Notes: a model not told the origin generated them from the sequence alone. 64,000 nt of DNA from Rickettsia felis URRWXCal2 (GCA_000012145.1 CP000053.1:682001-746000); one strand, 5' to 3'. Shown: positions 30,645-38,962, counted from the stretch's first letter. Translations and numbers: made by a program.

Positions 30645-30685
30645 GTTAAATAATTTTTATTGTTTTTATTTTTTTGTGTCGTCAT

Positions 30686-30710
30686 CGTCATTGCGAGCAA
30701 CTGAAAGCGT
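30686..30710. repeat. PAL-A fragment
   Basis: Only the left arm CGTCATTGCGAGCAACTGAA is left, followed by gcgttgttgcatgg and then a PAL-B element. The fragment at 45513 shows the same arrangement. Confidence 0.75.
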
Positions 30711-30731
30711 TGTTGCATGGATTGTTATTAT

Positions 30732-30847
30732 GTCATTCCCGCATAGGCGGGAATCCAGTAATTTAAAGGTTATACATAATAGGTTTTTAAAATTAAAAGC
30801 TCGATTTATCTCGCTTTACCCTGGATTCCTGCTTTCGCAGGAATGAC
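30732..30847. repeat. PAL-B palindromic element between sucC and sucD
   Basis: GTCATTCCCGCATAGGCGGG pairs with CCTGCTTTCGCAGGAATGAC. The left arm differs from the right arm but is still self-complementary, so the arms have changed as units. Confidence 0.92.
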
Positions 30848-30857
30848 ACCTACAACT

Positions 30858-32018
30858 TTACCGTATCGCTTCAACTATCTTATTTGCAGCATCTGCTAAA
30901 TCATGTGCCGGTATTATTTCTAAACCAGAATTTGATAAAATTTCTTTCCCTTTTTCAACGTTTGTACCGGCTAAACGAACCACTAACGGTACTTTTATAC
31001 CTATGTCTTTTGCTGCTGCAATAATCCCTTCCGCTATAATATCACAACGCATAATACCGCCGAAAATATTAACTAAGATTCCTTGCACTTCTTTATCAGA
31101 TAAAATTATTTTTAAAGCTTCTTTTACACGCTCACGATCAGCACCGCCGCCAACATCTAAGAAATTTGCAGGTGACGCACCGTAAAGCTTAATAATATCC
31201 ATGGTAGCCATAGCAAGACCTGCACCGTTAACCATACAGCCGATATTACCGTCCATTTTTACATAGCTAAGTCCTGCATTTGCCGCTCTAGTTTCTAAAG
31301 GATCTTCCTCATCGTGATCACGCATTGCTGTAATATTCGGATGTTTGAATAATCCGTTATCGTCAAAAGTGATTTTTGCGTCTAAAGCGAGTAAATTTCC
31401 GTCCGTTTGTACAATTAACGGGTTGATTTCAATTTGTGCTGCATCAGTTTCAACAAAAGCATTATAGACTGATTTTACTATTTCTTTCATCTGTTTTGCT
31501 TGGTTATCCTTAAAGCCTAACTCATAAGCTATGCCTCGCATATGAAAATCTTGTAAACCAGTTGCAGGATCAACGGAAAATTTAACAATTTTTTCCGGAG
31601 TTTTTTCTGCTACTTCTTCAATATCAACCCCTCCTTCGGTAGAAGCTATGAAAGTAATACAGCTAGCTAATCTATCAAATACGATACTGAAATAATATTC
31701 TTTTAAAATATCACAACCTGATTCAATATAAAGACGGTTTACTTTTTGTCCTTGAGGTCCTGTTTGATGCGTTACTAAATTAATACCAAACATGTCATGA
31801 GCAACTTTCTTGGCTTCTTCTTTACTCTTAACAACCTTAACGCCGCCGGCTTTACCTCTGCCGCCAGCGTGTATTTGTGCTTTAACCACATATACTTCCG
31901 TATTTAATTTATCTATGGTTTCATTAATCTTTTCGGTTTTCGTAACAACTAGTCCGGTGGAAGTAGGTACGCCGTATTTTCTTAAAATCTCTTTTGCTTG
32001 ATATTCATGAATATTCAT
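30858..32018 (-). CDS. sucC: Succinyl-CoA synthetase beta subunit
   Basis: This is the nucleotide- and succinate-binding subunit of succinyl-CoA synthetase. The 386 residues contain an ATP-grasp domain from [20 protein letters not shown] and [20 protein letters not shown]. The C-terminal ligase domain has [34 protein letters not shown] and [17 protein letters not shown]. It is first in the sucC-sucD order on the reverse strand. The start is ATG 32018. Confidence 0.97.
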   Translation of the reverse strand: MNIHEYQAKEILRKYGVPTSTGLVVTKTEKINETIDKLNTEVYVVKAQIHAGGRGKAGGVKVVKSKEEAKKVAHDMFGINLVTHQTGPQGQKVNRLYIESGCDILKEYYFSIVFDRLASCITFIASTEGGVDIEEVAEKTPEKIVKFSVDPATGLQDFHMRGIAYELGFKDNQAKQMKEIVKSVYNAFVETDAAQIEINPLIVQTDGNLLALDAKITFDDNGLFKHPNITAMRDHDEEDPLETRAANAGLSYVKMDGNIGCMVNGAGLAMATMDIIKLYGASPANFLDVGGGADRERVKEALKIILSDKEVQGILVNIFGGIMRCDIIAEGIIAAAKDIGIKVPLVVRLAGTNVEKGKEILSNSGLEIIPAHDLADAANKIVEAIR

Positions 32019-32099
32019 TTTAAATAATTTATTTAAATAATTAAAGCACAGTATAATAATTAATCTTTAAACTGTAAAGTAGAGAGTTTTTTGTCGCTT

Positions 32100-32250
32100 G
32101 TCATTCCTGCGGAAGCAGGAATCCAGTAGTACTCAACGTCATCCCGCGAGCTTGTAGCGGAATCCAGTTTTTTTACTTTTTTATGGATACCGTGGTCAAG
32201 CCACGGTATAACACGGGAAAGAGCTGGATTCCTGCTTCCGCAGGAATGAC
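32100..32250. repeat. PAL-B element carrying a nested PAL-C element
   Basis: The outer arms GTCATTCCTGCGGAAGCAGG and CCTGCTTCCGCAGGAATGAC are perfect PAL-B ends. The normal PAL-B centre is replaced by a PAL-C element at 32138-32212. Confidence 0.93.
32138..32212. repeat. PAL-C element nested in PAL-B
   Basis: GTCATCCCGCGAGCTTGTAG starts the left arm and the right arm is ACCGTGGTCAAGCCACGGTA. The left arm is diverged and the central hairpin is shortened. Confidence 0.85.
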
Positions 32251-32255
32251 ATATG

Positions 32256-32795
32256 CTACTCATTCCACATCCTCTTAAGTACGTTATCTTTCCTAATAAA
32301 GTGGTGATATAACGCAGCTAGTATATGCAAAATAATTAAAGCAGTAAATAATAAAGCAGCCTTTTTATGGATTTTTTTAAAGATTTTGGCAAATTGTAAA
32401 TCTTGAGCAAAAGAATTTATAGTAAACAAACCGTAAAAATCAATATGATGGTTTGATAGGATAGTCATAAAAAAGCCGCTTATCGGCATTAACAACATTA
32501 AAAGATATAGCAAATTTATATTAATATTAGCGGCTTTTTTCTGCCAATTCGGTAAATCAGCTGGTAATAAAACATTAGCATTATAGAACTTCCATAAAAG
32601 CCTTATTATTACTAAAGATAAAACAACTATACCGGTTGCTTCATGTATCCCGTATAATTGCCATTTTAGAGGCGGTTCTATATAATTATCCATTAAGAAA
32701 CCGACAACGAGCATTACTATAACTATAATACTCATTATCCAGTGAAAAAGTTTTGCAATTAAGCCATAAGAATTTTCAGTATTTGTCAGTAGCAT
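32256..32795 (-). CDS. cybB: Cytochrome b561-family membrane protein
   Basis: This four-helix membrane dihaem cytochrome probably moves electrons at the inner membrane. From ATG 32795 the 179 residues are MLLTNTENSYGLIAKLFHWI... with hydrophobic segments near 20-40, 55-75, 88-110 and 150-172. Candidate haem-ligand histidines lie in LFHWIM, YGIHEATGI, KIHKKAALL and LHILAALYHH. A longer frame from ATG 32858 reads through a PAL-A arm (MRLPRRYAPRND) and is rejected. The symbol follows E. coli naming; the physiological partner is unknown. Confidence 0.85.
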   Translation of the reverse strand: MLLTNTENSYGLIAKLFHWIMSIIVIVMLVVGFLMDNYIEPPLKWQLYGIHEATGIVVLSLVIIRLLWKFYNANVLLPADLPNWQKKAANININLLYLLMLLMPISGFFMTILSNHHIDFYGLFTINSFAQDLQFAKIFKKIHKKAALLFTALIILHILAALYHHFIRKDNVLKRMWNE

Positions 32796-32821
32796 AGTGG
32801 TACTCCTAATTGGTATGATAA

Positions 32822-32924
32822 CGTCATTGCGAGGAGCGTAGCGACGTGGCAATCTCATAAAGTAGTATAGTATAATTCCTGAGATTGCTTCGTCAATTAC
32901 TTCGTAATTTTCCTTGCAATGACG
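32822..32924. repeat. PAL-A palindromic element
   Basis: CGTCATTGCGAGGAGCGTAG pairs with the gaattacttcgtaatt-type head and CTTGCAATGACG. It lies between the S9 peptidase and the cytochrome b561 gene. Confidence 0.92.
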
Positions 32925-32960
32925 ATGGGTTAGGTTACTCTTCGCAATGACGCAAGGATT

Positions 32961-34997
32961 CTAATTCCCAACTGCCTTATCTATAATCTTTTCTGCTTCT
33001 GTACCGCTAATTTTTTCTTTATCATTCAGAATGAGATTAGCATTCTTTAAGTCGTCCTCTATATGTTCTGCTCTTCCTTTTAAAATCTTAGCTAAAAACT
33101 GCTCGGCAAGAGCATAATATGAAATTCTATTACCGGGTTTTGCAAATCCATGTCCTTCATCTTTGTAAAGTGCATAAACTACCGGTATATGCTTTGCTTT
33201 CATGCTATTTACAATCTGTTCTGATTCTGCCTGTACGACCCTCACATCGTGAGCACCTTGTGCTATAAATAAAGGCTTTTTGATATTATCAACAAAATTA
33301 ATCGGTGATTTTTGTCTTAAAAACTCTTTTTCTTCTTCAGTATCCCAAGGTCCTATACGTGTTTTATATATACTTAACAATGGTGTCATATAAGGGGCTT
33401 TAGATTGCACATGAGTTAATAAATTAGACATACCGACAACGTCAACACCGCAAGCAAATATGTCAGGAGTCATGGTAAGACCGACAAGTGTAGCATAACC
33501 GCCATAACTTCCGCCCATAATACAAACTTTATCAGAATCAACTATATTATTCTTAATAGCCCAGTTAACACCGTCAATTAAATCGGTGTGCATTTTACCG
33601 GCATATTCTAAATTACCGGTGTTTAAGAAATCTTTCCCAAAACCGGTAGAACCACGGTAATTTATACTTAAAACTGCGTAACCACGATTTGCAAGCCATT
33701 GATGCTCAGGATTGTATCCCCAGCTATCACGAACCCATGGTCCGCCATGAACATTAATTATTAGCGGTACTTTTTTATCAGGAATATTATTTTCATCAAG
33801 CTTTACATCATATGGAAAAGTGATATAGCTAACTAAATCAAGCCCGTCACGTGACTTGATAATTACCGGTATCATCTTAGCAAGATTATATTGCTCAAGT
33901 TCTTTGCGATTAGTAAATAAAAATTCGGCTTTTTTATTTGCCCTATCATATTTATAATATTTCACCGGTGCATTATCAGCCATATAAGCAACGATCCAAA
34001 TTTTATCGTCTAACGTCCTACTATTAATAATTAAATCACCGCGATCGAGAGATTGCAAATATTTAATATCATCTTCAATATCTTTATCTAATATTTTATA
34101 TGAGACTCTATCATAATCTATAGATACTGCTTGCGGAGTTTGCTTTGTGGGATGAACTGTAAATAAGCCGATATCGGCTTTTGCATCTTCGGCTAATATT
34201 TCTTCGCTGCCTGTAGCAAGTGTTATCGCCTTAAGGGCTGAAGTATTGCGGTTACGCCCCTCAAGCATATAAAGAATTTCGCCGCTAGCATCAAAACCGA
34301 GTATAGAAGTATTGAAAGAATCTTCCATTGAGATTTTAGTATATAATTTAGGTTCGCCGTCTCTTAATTCATAATATTCAACGGCTCCGTCTTTATCTAG
34401 TAAACTACCGAATCTTAAATTTAAATTTTCATCGACTACGCAATCAGTAAATCTATCATTTTTATAAATTAATTCTTTTTCTAGAGTATCTAGATTTAAT
34501 TTGTAAATATCAAAATATTCAGGATTACGCTCATTTAAATATATTAATATCTCATTTGGTTTCTTATGACCTGCTCCTGCTATTCCGGCTTTAACTCCTT
34601 TTTCAGGAGTAAGTAGTTTTGACTCTTTCGTTTCTATATTATAACTGTAGATTCGGTCATTTTCATCACCGTTAAAATCTTGAGTATATAAAATATTTTT
34701 ATTATTATAAGCTTTAGCATAAGACCAAATACCACGTCCTTTGTCATGGGTTATGGCTTCTGCTTTACTAATATCATCTGAGGGGGCTAGCCAGATATTT
34801 AATACACCGTCTTTCGGTGCAATATATAGAATATATTTGCCGTCGTGGGTTAGAGAAACCCTTGCTTTATCAGGGTTACCGAATAAAACTTTTCTTGGGA
34901 TTATTTGATTGTTATCCGTTATCGTTTGATTTTGAAACATAAAAATACCGACACTTATTATTAATATAGTGCCTATAATATAGAAAATTTTACTCAT
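32961..34997 (-). CDS. S9 family peptidase (prolyl oligopeptidase/acylaminoacyl type)
   Basis: This 678-residue serine peptidase has an N-terminal hydrophobic segment (IFYIIGTILIISVGIFMF, residues 4-21), which suggests export or membrane anchoring. A beta-propeller domain follows (about 30-390, with ARVSLTHDGKYILYIAPKDG), then an alpha/beta-hydrolase domain. The catalytic triad is visible as Ser in CIMGGSYGGYATL (about residue 497), Asp in AQGAHDVRVVQAES and His in KDEGHGFAKPGN. Upstream of the Ser are HGGPWVRDSWGYN and INYRGSTGFGKDF, typical of the S9C group. It stands alone between PAL-A elements. Confidence 0.92.
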   Translation of the reverse strand: MSKIFYIIGTILIISVGIFMFQNQTITDNNQIIPRKVLFGNPDKARVSLTHDGKYILYIAPKDGVLNIWLAPSDDISKAEAITHDKGRGIWSYAKAYNNKNILYTQDFNGDENDRIYSYNIETKESKLLTPEKGVKAGIAGAGHKKPNEILIYLNERNPEYFDIYKLNLDTLEKELIYKNDRFTDCVVDENLNLRFGSLLDKDGAVEYYELRDGEPKLYTKISMEDSFNTSILGFDASGEILYMLEGRNRNTSALKAITLATGSEEILAEDAKADIGLFTVHPTKQTPQAVSIDYDRVSYKILDKDIEDDIKYLQSLDRGDLIINSRTLDDKIWIVAYMADNAPVKYYKYDRANKKAEFLFTNRKELEQYNLAKMIPVIIKSRDGLDLVSYITFPYDVKLDENNIPDKKVPLIINVHGGPWVRDSWGYNPEHQWLANRGYAVLSINYRGSTGFGKDFLNTGNLEYAGKMHTDLIDGVNWAIKNNIVDSDKVCIMGGSYGGYATLVGLTMTPDIFACGVDVVGMSNLLTHVQSKAPYMTPLLSIYKTRIGPWDTEEEKEFLRQKSPINFVDNIKKPLFIAQGAHDVRVVQAESEQIVNSMKAKHIPVVYALYKDEGHGFAKPGNRISYYALAEQFLAKILKGRAEHIEDDLKNANLILNDKEKISGTEAEKIIDKAVGN

Positions 34998-35025
34998 TAC
35001 TAATGGTTTGTTAGGTTATTTAAGC

Positions 35026-35116
35026 CGTCATTGCGAGAAGAAACTGCAAGTTTCGACGAAGCAATCTCAGGACTTTAGCACGAGATTGCAACAATGCTTC
35101 GCTCCTTGCAATGACG
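35026..35116. repeat. PAL-A palindromic element
   Basis: CGTCATTGCGAGAAGAAACT (gcaagtttcga head) pairs with the gaagc head and CTTGCAATGACG. The element is drifted on the right side. Confidence 0.9.
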
Positions 35117-35127
35117 TGGAATTTTAT

Positions 35128-35763
35128 TTACACTCTCTCAATATTGCTTAAAAACCAATCAACTTCTTTAGTATTAGCATTACGTGTAAATGTCCATTCT
35201 TCTTTTAAATCTTCAATTTTGTCAACTACATTTTTACCTTGAAATAGTAATTTAATAAATATGTTATTACCGAACATGTAAATTTCTGAATATTTTGCAC
35301 TTAAAGCCGATAAGTCAAAAAAATCACCATAGGACGGTGTTATTTTTTCAAATTCTTCCAAGTATCTTTTATCTATCAGCTCAGATAATTCTTTAGCATC
35401 TTTTTTATAAGCCGCCTCTATAATCATTTGAAAAGCAGTTTTAGCATTATTTATAAATTTAATCGGATCAAAGGAGTAAAGGTGTTTATGGACTTGTTCC
35501 ATTCCATCTACGACCGCAGTTATATTATGTTCCACTATTATATCTTTAAAAGCTTTAATATCTTGGGCTGTTGGAATATTTTTTTCTTCTTTATTAGATT
35601 TAACTGTACTGTAAGTTACGTCCTTAATAACCGGTTCGCCAAAATAAGATTTTTGCTTTGTTTGTTCCTCTTCTGAAGTAGAACCGAGAGTCGTAATTAA
35701 TTTGTTGATAATGTAAAAAGCAATAACGGCAAAAATTAATAACTCTATTATTTGAGGAGACAT
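35128..35763 (-). CDS. Tim44/TimA-like membrane-anchored protein
   Basis: The 211-residue protein has an N-terminal membrane helix (IIELLIFAVIAFYIINKLI, residues 4-22), a charged linker, and a Tim44-like NTF2-fold domain (about 90-211). Landmarks are FDPIKFINNAKTAFQMIIEA, then AYKKDAKELSELIDKRYLEEF, and the end EEWTFTRNANTKEVDWFLSN. Alphaproteobacterial Tim44 relatives are inner-membrane proteins thought to resemble the mitochondrial import-motor subunit; their bacterial role is not firmly known. A 12-base perfect inverted repeat begins 17 bases upstream of the start codon. Confidence 0.87.
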   Translation of the reverse strand: MSPQIIELLIFAVIAFYIINKLITTLGSTSEEEQTKQKSYFGEPVIKDVTYSTVKSNKEEKNIPTAQDIKAFKDIIVEHNITAVVDGMEQVHKHLYSFDPIKFINNAKTAFQMIIEAAYKKDAKELSELIDKRYLEEFEKITPSYGDFFDLSALSAKYSEIYMFGNNIFIKLLFQGKNVVDKIEDLKEEWTFTRNANTKEVDWFLSNIERV

Positions 35764-35780
35764 TTTCTATTTATTTTTAT

Positions 35781-35824
35781 TAAAAGATTATTCTTATATC
35801 TTAATATAAAAAAATAATCTTTTA
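35781..35824. promoter_or_regulatory. Perfect inverted repeat upstream of the Tim44-like gene
   Basis: TAAAAGATTATT and AATAATCTTTTA are perfect 12-base complements around a 20-base AT-rich loop. The repeat lies just upstream of the Tim44-like start codon (on the reverse strand) and could be a leader hairpin or an operator. The U-rich ends make a terminator for something read from the other side also possible. Confidence 0.4.
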
Positions 35825-35910
35825 AAGTTATTTAATAAAAATAAGGATTTATTTGTTATTTGAGTTATACTTAAAGTTTAAAAAAAATATTAAAAGATAA
35901 CTAAAATATC

Positions 35911-35938
35911 TTGATTACTTCAATTATTATGATATTAT
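35911..35938 (+). promoter_or_regulatory. Candidate promoter for a small gene or RNA
   Basis: TTGATT, a 16-base spacer and TATTAT give a reasonable sigma-70 promoter. The predicted transcription start falls near 35945, just before a possible 32-codon frame and a set of stable hairpins. In AT-rich DNA such matches also arise by chance. Confidence 0.35.
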
Positions 35939-35948
35939 TGTTTTGTAA

Positions 35949-36047
35949 ATGATGTTTAAACTCCATCATTGCAAAACATTTATAGCCTTTAGTTTATTTA
36001 TGCTAGGGGGCTGTTGTACTAAAGGCTTAATTTTTATGCGTTTTTAG
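35949..36047 (+). CDS. Possible small lipoprotein, 32 residues
   Basis: The short frame MMFKLHHCKTFIAFSLFMLG continues to GCCTKGLIFMRF and stops at TAG 36045-36047. It has the form of a lipoprotein signal: Lys and His, then a hydrophobic stretch (FIAFSLFMLGG), then a lipobox-like LGGC followed by a second Cys. The mature part would be only about 11 residues. No Shine-Dalgarno sequence is visible, but a promoter candidate places the transcript start a few bases upstream, so translation could be leaderless. The same bases form strong RNA helices, so a non-coding RNA is an equally good reading. Confidence 0.3.
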   Translation: MMFKLHHCKTFIAFSLFMLGGCCTKGLIFMRF

Positions 36048-36094
36048 TATAACGGATAATTATTGTTTTCAATGATTGAGTTTATCCCCTAGCA
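35984..36094 (+). other. Structured intergenic region, candidate non-coding RNA
   Basis: Several perfect complementary segments occur in 111 bases. AGCCTTTAGT (35984-35993) pairs with ACTAAAGGCT (36018-36027). TGCTAGGGG (36001-36009) pairs with CCCCTAGCA (36086-36094). TACTAAA (36017) pairs with TTTAGTA (36049). AATTATTG (36058) pairs with CAATGATT (36077) across a TTTT loop. The first two pairings interlock like a pseudoknot, and the first and third are mutually exclusive. T-rich sequence follows at 36098-36108. It matches no RNA family that I recognise: there is no SRP GGAAG motif and no tRNA T-loop. Confidence 0.35.
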
Positions 36095-36095
36095 C

Positions 36096-36458
36096 CTATA
36101 TATTTTTTAGCAACTCTTCCACTTTTATAGCATTATCAAATCCGTGATCGTAATGAAATCTTATATCAGGCGAGAATTTCATATTTATTTTATTAGTAAT
36201 AAAATTTCTGATAGCATTTTTAGAATTACTTAAGGCATCCATAATTTCATCTATTGTTAGTTTAGTATTAAAAGGCAAGAAATAACAATTAGCTATTTTT
36301 AGATCAGCAGTAACTATAACTTTTGTAATAGTGAGAGGACAATCAAAAAGTCTGCTATCCAGCATTTTACCACGTCTTAGAATTTCGATTAATGCTTCAT
36401 TTATAATGCTTGCTAATTTTTGTTGTCTATGAGAATTAGTTTTGGTTAATTTTTTCAT
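36096..36458 (-). CDS. rbfA: Ribosome-binding factor A
   Basis: This small KH-like protein matures 16S rRNA in the 30S subunit. The 120 residues match the family: [20 protein letters not shown], the core [18 protein letters not shown], and the C-terminal [20 protein letters not shown]. It lies 3 bases downstream of the YqaA-like gene and is likely co-transcribed with it. Its stop codon touches the arm of the structured region at 35984-36094. Confidence 0.93.
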   Translation of the reverse strand: MKKLTKTNSHRQQKLASIINEALIEILRRGKMLDSRLFDCPLTITKVIVTADLKIANCYFLPFNTKLTIDEIMDALSNSKNAIRNFITNKINMKFSPDIRFHYDHGFDNAIKVEELLKNI

Positions 36459-36461
36459 AAA

Positions 36462-36887
36462 TTATAAAATATATAATGTTAGAGCATAATAGCATGCTTT
36501 TGCCAAACAACCAATACCTAAAAATTTTAGAAATTTTGTTTTAAAAAAACCGGAAAATAAGGAAATAAAGCATCCCCAAAAAGGAAAAGCCATTAAGAAA
36601 ATTATAAATATCTCATATTTATAATATAATTTTGTTAAATTTTTATGTCTTAAGATATTTTGTTCATTTTTGGAAGCATAAAAGATATTTAAAACTATTC
36701 TTCCAAAAATATAATTGACTGCATTACCGCTAAGAGAAGCACAAATAGCCACTAACAGCATTATTAAACTATTATAGCCCCCAAACATTTTCATAGAATG
36801 AAATATTAATTCATTCTGAAAACCGATAACAAGATTTGAGACAAAACTATCAACAAATAATAAACTATATGCTTCAAATTGGTTCAT
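36462..36887 (-). CDS. YqaA-like (SNARE-associated/DedA-related) membrane protein
   Basis: The 141-residue membrane protein belongs to the small YqaA/DedA-related group. The start is MNQFEAYSLLFVDSFVSNLV, then the family's re-entrant region with LLVAICASLSGNAVNYIFGR, and two further hydrophobic segments (IFIIFLMAFPFWGCFISLFS; LGIGCLAKACYYALTLYIL). FAKAG-type family positions are replaced by LAKAC. The transport role is unproven for this group. rbfA follows directly. Confidence 0.8.
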   Translation of the reverse strand: MNQFEAYSLLFVDSFVSNLVIGFQNELIFHSMKMFGGYNSLIMLLVAICASLSGNAVNYIFGRIVLNIFYASKNEQNILRHKNLTKLYYKYEIFIIFLMAFPFWGCFISLFSGFFKTKFLKFLGIGCLAKACYYALTLYIL

Positions 36888-36925
36888 AAATGTAATATAT
36901 TGAATTTTGATTAGGGGTACTAATT

Positions 36926-37022
36926 GTCACTGCGAGCGACCATAGGGAGCGTGGCAATCTCAGGAATTGGTATTACTTTATGAGATTGCCGCGTCGATGC
37001 TACGCATCTCCTCGCAATGACG
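36926..37022. repeat. PAL-A palindromic element
   Basis: GTCACTGCGAGCGACCATAG pairs with the gatgctacgcatctc head and CTCGCAATGACG. It sits between the divergent YqaA-like and RDD genes. Confidence 0.9.
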
Positions 37023-37068
37023 ATTTCGGTAACCCCTACTATCTAACACCAAAATAAAGTAACCGGCA

Positions 37069-37590
37069 ATGAAAAAGCAAATTATTTATCCTGATTTTAT
37101 AGCACGAATTTTTTCTACGGCACTTGATTTATCATTATTTGCCTTTATAGCAATCCCAATATCACAATTTTGTTCTTTTAATTTATTATGGTTGTTCTTT
37201 AATGATTATTTCCTTAGTAATAACATTAATCTTCATAATTCCAATGAAATGTTTAACTCTGTTATGAGTCAGGAATTTTATGAATATCTTAAAGCAGGGA
37301 ATTTTAATAAATATATTTTGTTTAATATTTCAATTTTTGCTACTAATATATTAGTAATAGGCTCATATTTCGTAACGCTTTGGTATTATAAAGGTGCAAC
37401 GCTTAGTAAAATGTTTTTACGTATGAAAATCGTAGATGCCGTAACATTAAATCGTCCGACTTTAAAGCAGTTAATTAAAAGATTTTTAGGGTATATGACT
37501 TTTCCTATAGGTATTTTTTTCATACTTTTTTCTTCTAAAAAACAAGCATTGCATGATAAGATAGCCGGAACAATTGTTATTAAGTCTTAA
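37069..37590 (+). CDS. RDD-family membrane protein
   Basis: The 173-residue integral membrane protein has the RDD pattern: FIARIFSTALDLSLFAFIAI near the N-terminus (Arg and Asp in the first helix), a second helix around 90-110, and the conserved GATLSKMFLRMKIVDAVTLN before a final hydrophobic segment and HDKIAGTIVI. RDD proteins are poorly characterised; some are linked to ion transport. The start is ATG 37069. Confidence 0.85.
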   Translation: MKKQIIYPDFIARIFSTALDLSLFAFIAIPISQFCSFNLLWLFFNDYFLSNNINLHNSNEMFNSVMSQEFYEYLKAGNFNKYILFNISIFATNILVIGSYFVTLWYYKGATLSKMFLRMKIVDAVTLNRPTLKQLIKRFLGYMTFPIGIFFILFSSKKQALHDKIAGTIVIKS

Positions 37591-37667
37591 TATGTACTCG
37601 CTGAATTTGAAAAATTGGCTTCGTATCATATACTAACTCTTCATTTATAATGATATATACCCTGACT

Positions 37668-38273
37668 ATGAATAAAACAAATGATAATGATATAGACCAG
37701 CTAATTTATCTTTTTTCCAAATTGCCTGGGCTTGGTAGTAGGTCGGCAAGACGTATAGTGCTTTATCTACTACAAGACAAAGATGTTAGGTTAAAAAGCC
37801 TAATTAATAACCTTGTAGAGATAGATAAGAAAATAGTAAAATGCGAGATTTGCGGTAATATGGATACGGAAAATATTTGCTGTATTTGCTCTTCTGAATA
37901 TAGAGATAAATCGGTTATTGCCGTTGTTGAAACCGTAGCTGAATTATGGGCAATGGAGCGTAGCAGTAATTTTAAAGGTTTATATCACGTACTAGGTCAT
38001 AATTTATCGGCAGCTAGTAGGCAAAATCCTAGCATACTTCGGTTACCTGAATTACTTAAAAGATGTTTTGCAGAAAATATTAAAGAAGTTATTATTGCTA
38101 CTAATTCTACTTTAGAAGGTCAAACTACTGCCTATTTTATTACTGAATATCTAAGAGAACATCCTGCTAAAATTTCTCGCCTAGCTAGCGGTATACCTAT
38201 CGGAGGTGAACTTGATTATTTAGATGAGGGTACCTTATCTGCCGCTATTAACCTACGCCAACCTTTTGAGTAA
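37668..38273 (+). CDS. recR: Recombination mediator RecR
   Basis: RecR works with RecO (and RecF) to load RecA at gaps. From ATG 37668 the protein is 201 residues: an HhH region ([20 protein letters not shown]), a Cys4 zinc finger ([16 protein letters not shown]), a Toprim domain ([25 protein letters not shown]) and the C-terminal [20 protein letters not shown] with [14 protein letters not shown]. An ATG at 37650 would add six residues. The usual dnaX-ybaB neighbourhood is absent here. Confidence 0.95.
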   Translation: MNKTNDNDIDQLIYLFSKLPGLGSRSARRIVLYLLQDKDVRLKSLINNLVEIDKKIVKCEICGNMDTENICCICSSEYRDKSVIAVVETVAELWAMERSSNFKGLYHVLGHNLSAASRQNPSILRLPELLKRCFAENIKEVIIATNSTLEGQTTAYFITEYLREHPAKISRLASGIPIGGELDYLDEGTLSAAINLRQPFE

Positions 38274-38298
38274 AATGTTAATAAATTTTAATAAAATG

Positions 38299-38327
38299 TT
38301 GACAATTTTATTAAAAATATTTAACTT
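38299..38327 (+). promoter_or_regulatory. Sigma-70-like promoter for the 92-residue gene
   Basis: TTGACA (38299-38304), a 17-base spacer and TAACTT (38322-38327) lie 30 bases before the start codon, followed by the ribosome-binding site AGAGG at about 38348. The -35 box is perfect. Confidence 0.6.
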
Positions 38328-38356
38328 TTAACCTCTATTATTAAAAAAGAGGTTTT

Positions 38357-38635
38357 ATGCAAGATTTTAATATTAACTCAAAATCAGTTCTTCACATGGT
38401 AGCTCAAATTAGAGCTAAACAATTAGCAATTAGAGATATGCAAAATAAAGAACAAGATGCTATAGTTAAAGTATGGGAAGAAAATGGTATTGATAAAAGC
38501 GGTGAGATAACAGGAAAGGAAATTATCCAAGCTTTAGAGGATTTTTATAACACAAGTAAATCAGTAAATGACTATTTAAAAAAACAAGATGTAAATGATA
38601 TAGGTTCAAATTTAAACTTAATTTCTGATTCATAG
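38357..38635 (+). CDS. Small hypothetical protein with degenerate EF-hand-like loop
   Basis: The 92-residue helical protein (MQDFNINSKSVLHMVAQIRA...) has no signal peptide or membrane segment. The stretch NGIDKSGEITGKEIIQALED resembles an EF-hand loop with Asp, Ser, Gly, Ile and Glu at positions 3, 5, 6, 8 and 12, but position 1 is Gly instead of Asp, so calcium binding is doubtful. It has a clear promoter and an AGAGG ribosome-binding site, which supports a real gene. Its 3' end overlaps the convergent pseudogene at 38572-38962. The family is not recognised. Confidence 0.65.
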   Translation: MQDFNINSKSVLHMVAQIRAKQLAIRDMQNKEQDAIVKVWEENGIDKSGEITGKEIIQALEDFYNTSKSVNDYLKKQDVNDIGSNLNLISDS

Positions 38636-38962
38636 CTTTTGTGAATTATAGCCGTTTTATCTTGATTTATGGTATAATCTTCAAATAATTTGTGGCTTTT
38701 AAGGTCTTCATAATTATAATTTTTTAATAGACATTTTAGTAATAATTTTTTATGTCTATTACTTGCTATATTTGCTGTTTCTAAAGCTAATTTTAAATCC
38801 TTTACGTTCTCTATAATTTCTAAATAATTTTCTATTTTAAACTTTCTAACTTTATCTTCGATATATGTTGTTGTCCCTTGTAACAATAATATCACCAACA
38901 AGCGGTAACCATAAAATATGGTTATTTTCAGAAAAGTTAATAGAAGACTTTTTTGATTTCAT
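38572..38962 (-). pseudogene. Hypothetical gene with a frameshift
   Basis: An ATG at 38962 opens MKSKKSSINFSENNHILWLP and LVGDIIVTRDNN, then runs into a stop. A one-base shift near 38860-38875 rejoins a 100-residue frame, YIEDKVRKFKIENYLEIIEN..., that ends at 38572. Read together the product is about 130 residues, helical, with no signal peptide. The downstream part alone would need a TTG start. The family is not recognised. The 3' end overlaps the convergent 92-residue gene by 64 bases. Confidence 0.5.

Noticed and set aside
32060-32263. Reverse-strand frame MSSICHSCGSRNP over the sucC-cybB gap
   Set aside because: It is made entirely of PAL-B and PAL-C arms.
35984-36094. Signal recognition particle RNA or tmRNA
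   Set aside because: The helices are strong but there is no GGAAG apical motif of SRP RNA, no tRNA-like T-loop and no tag reading frame.
38390-38560. True EF-hand calcium-binding protein
   Set aside because: The loop has Gly at position 1 in place of Asp and only one loop is present, so calcium binding is not supported.
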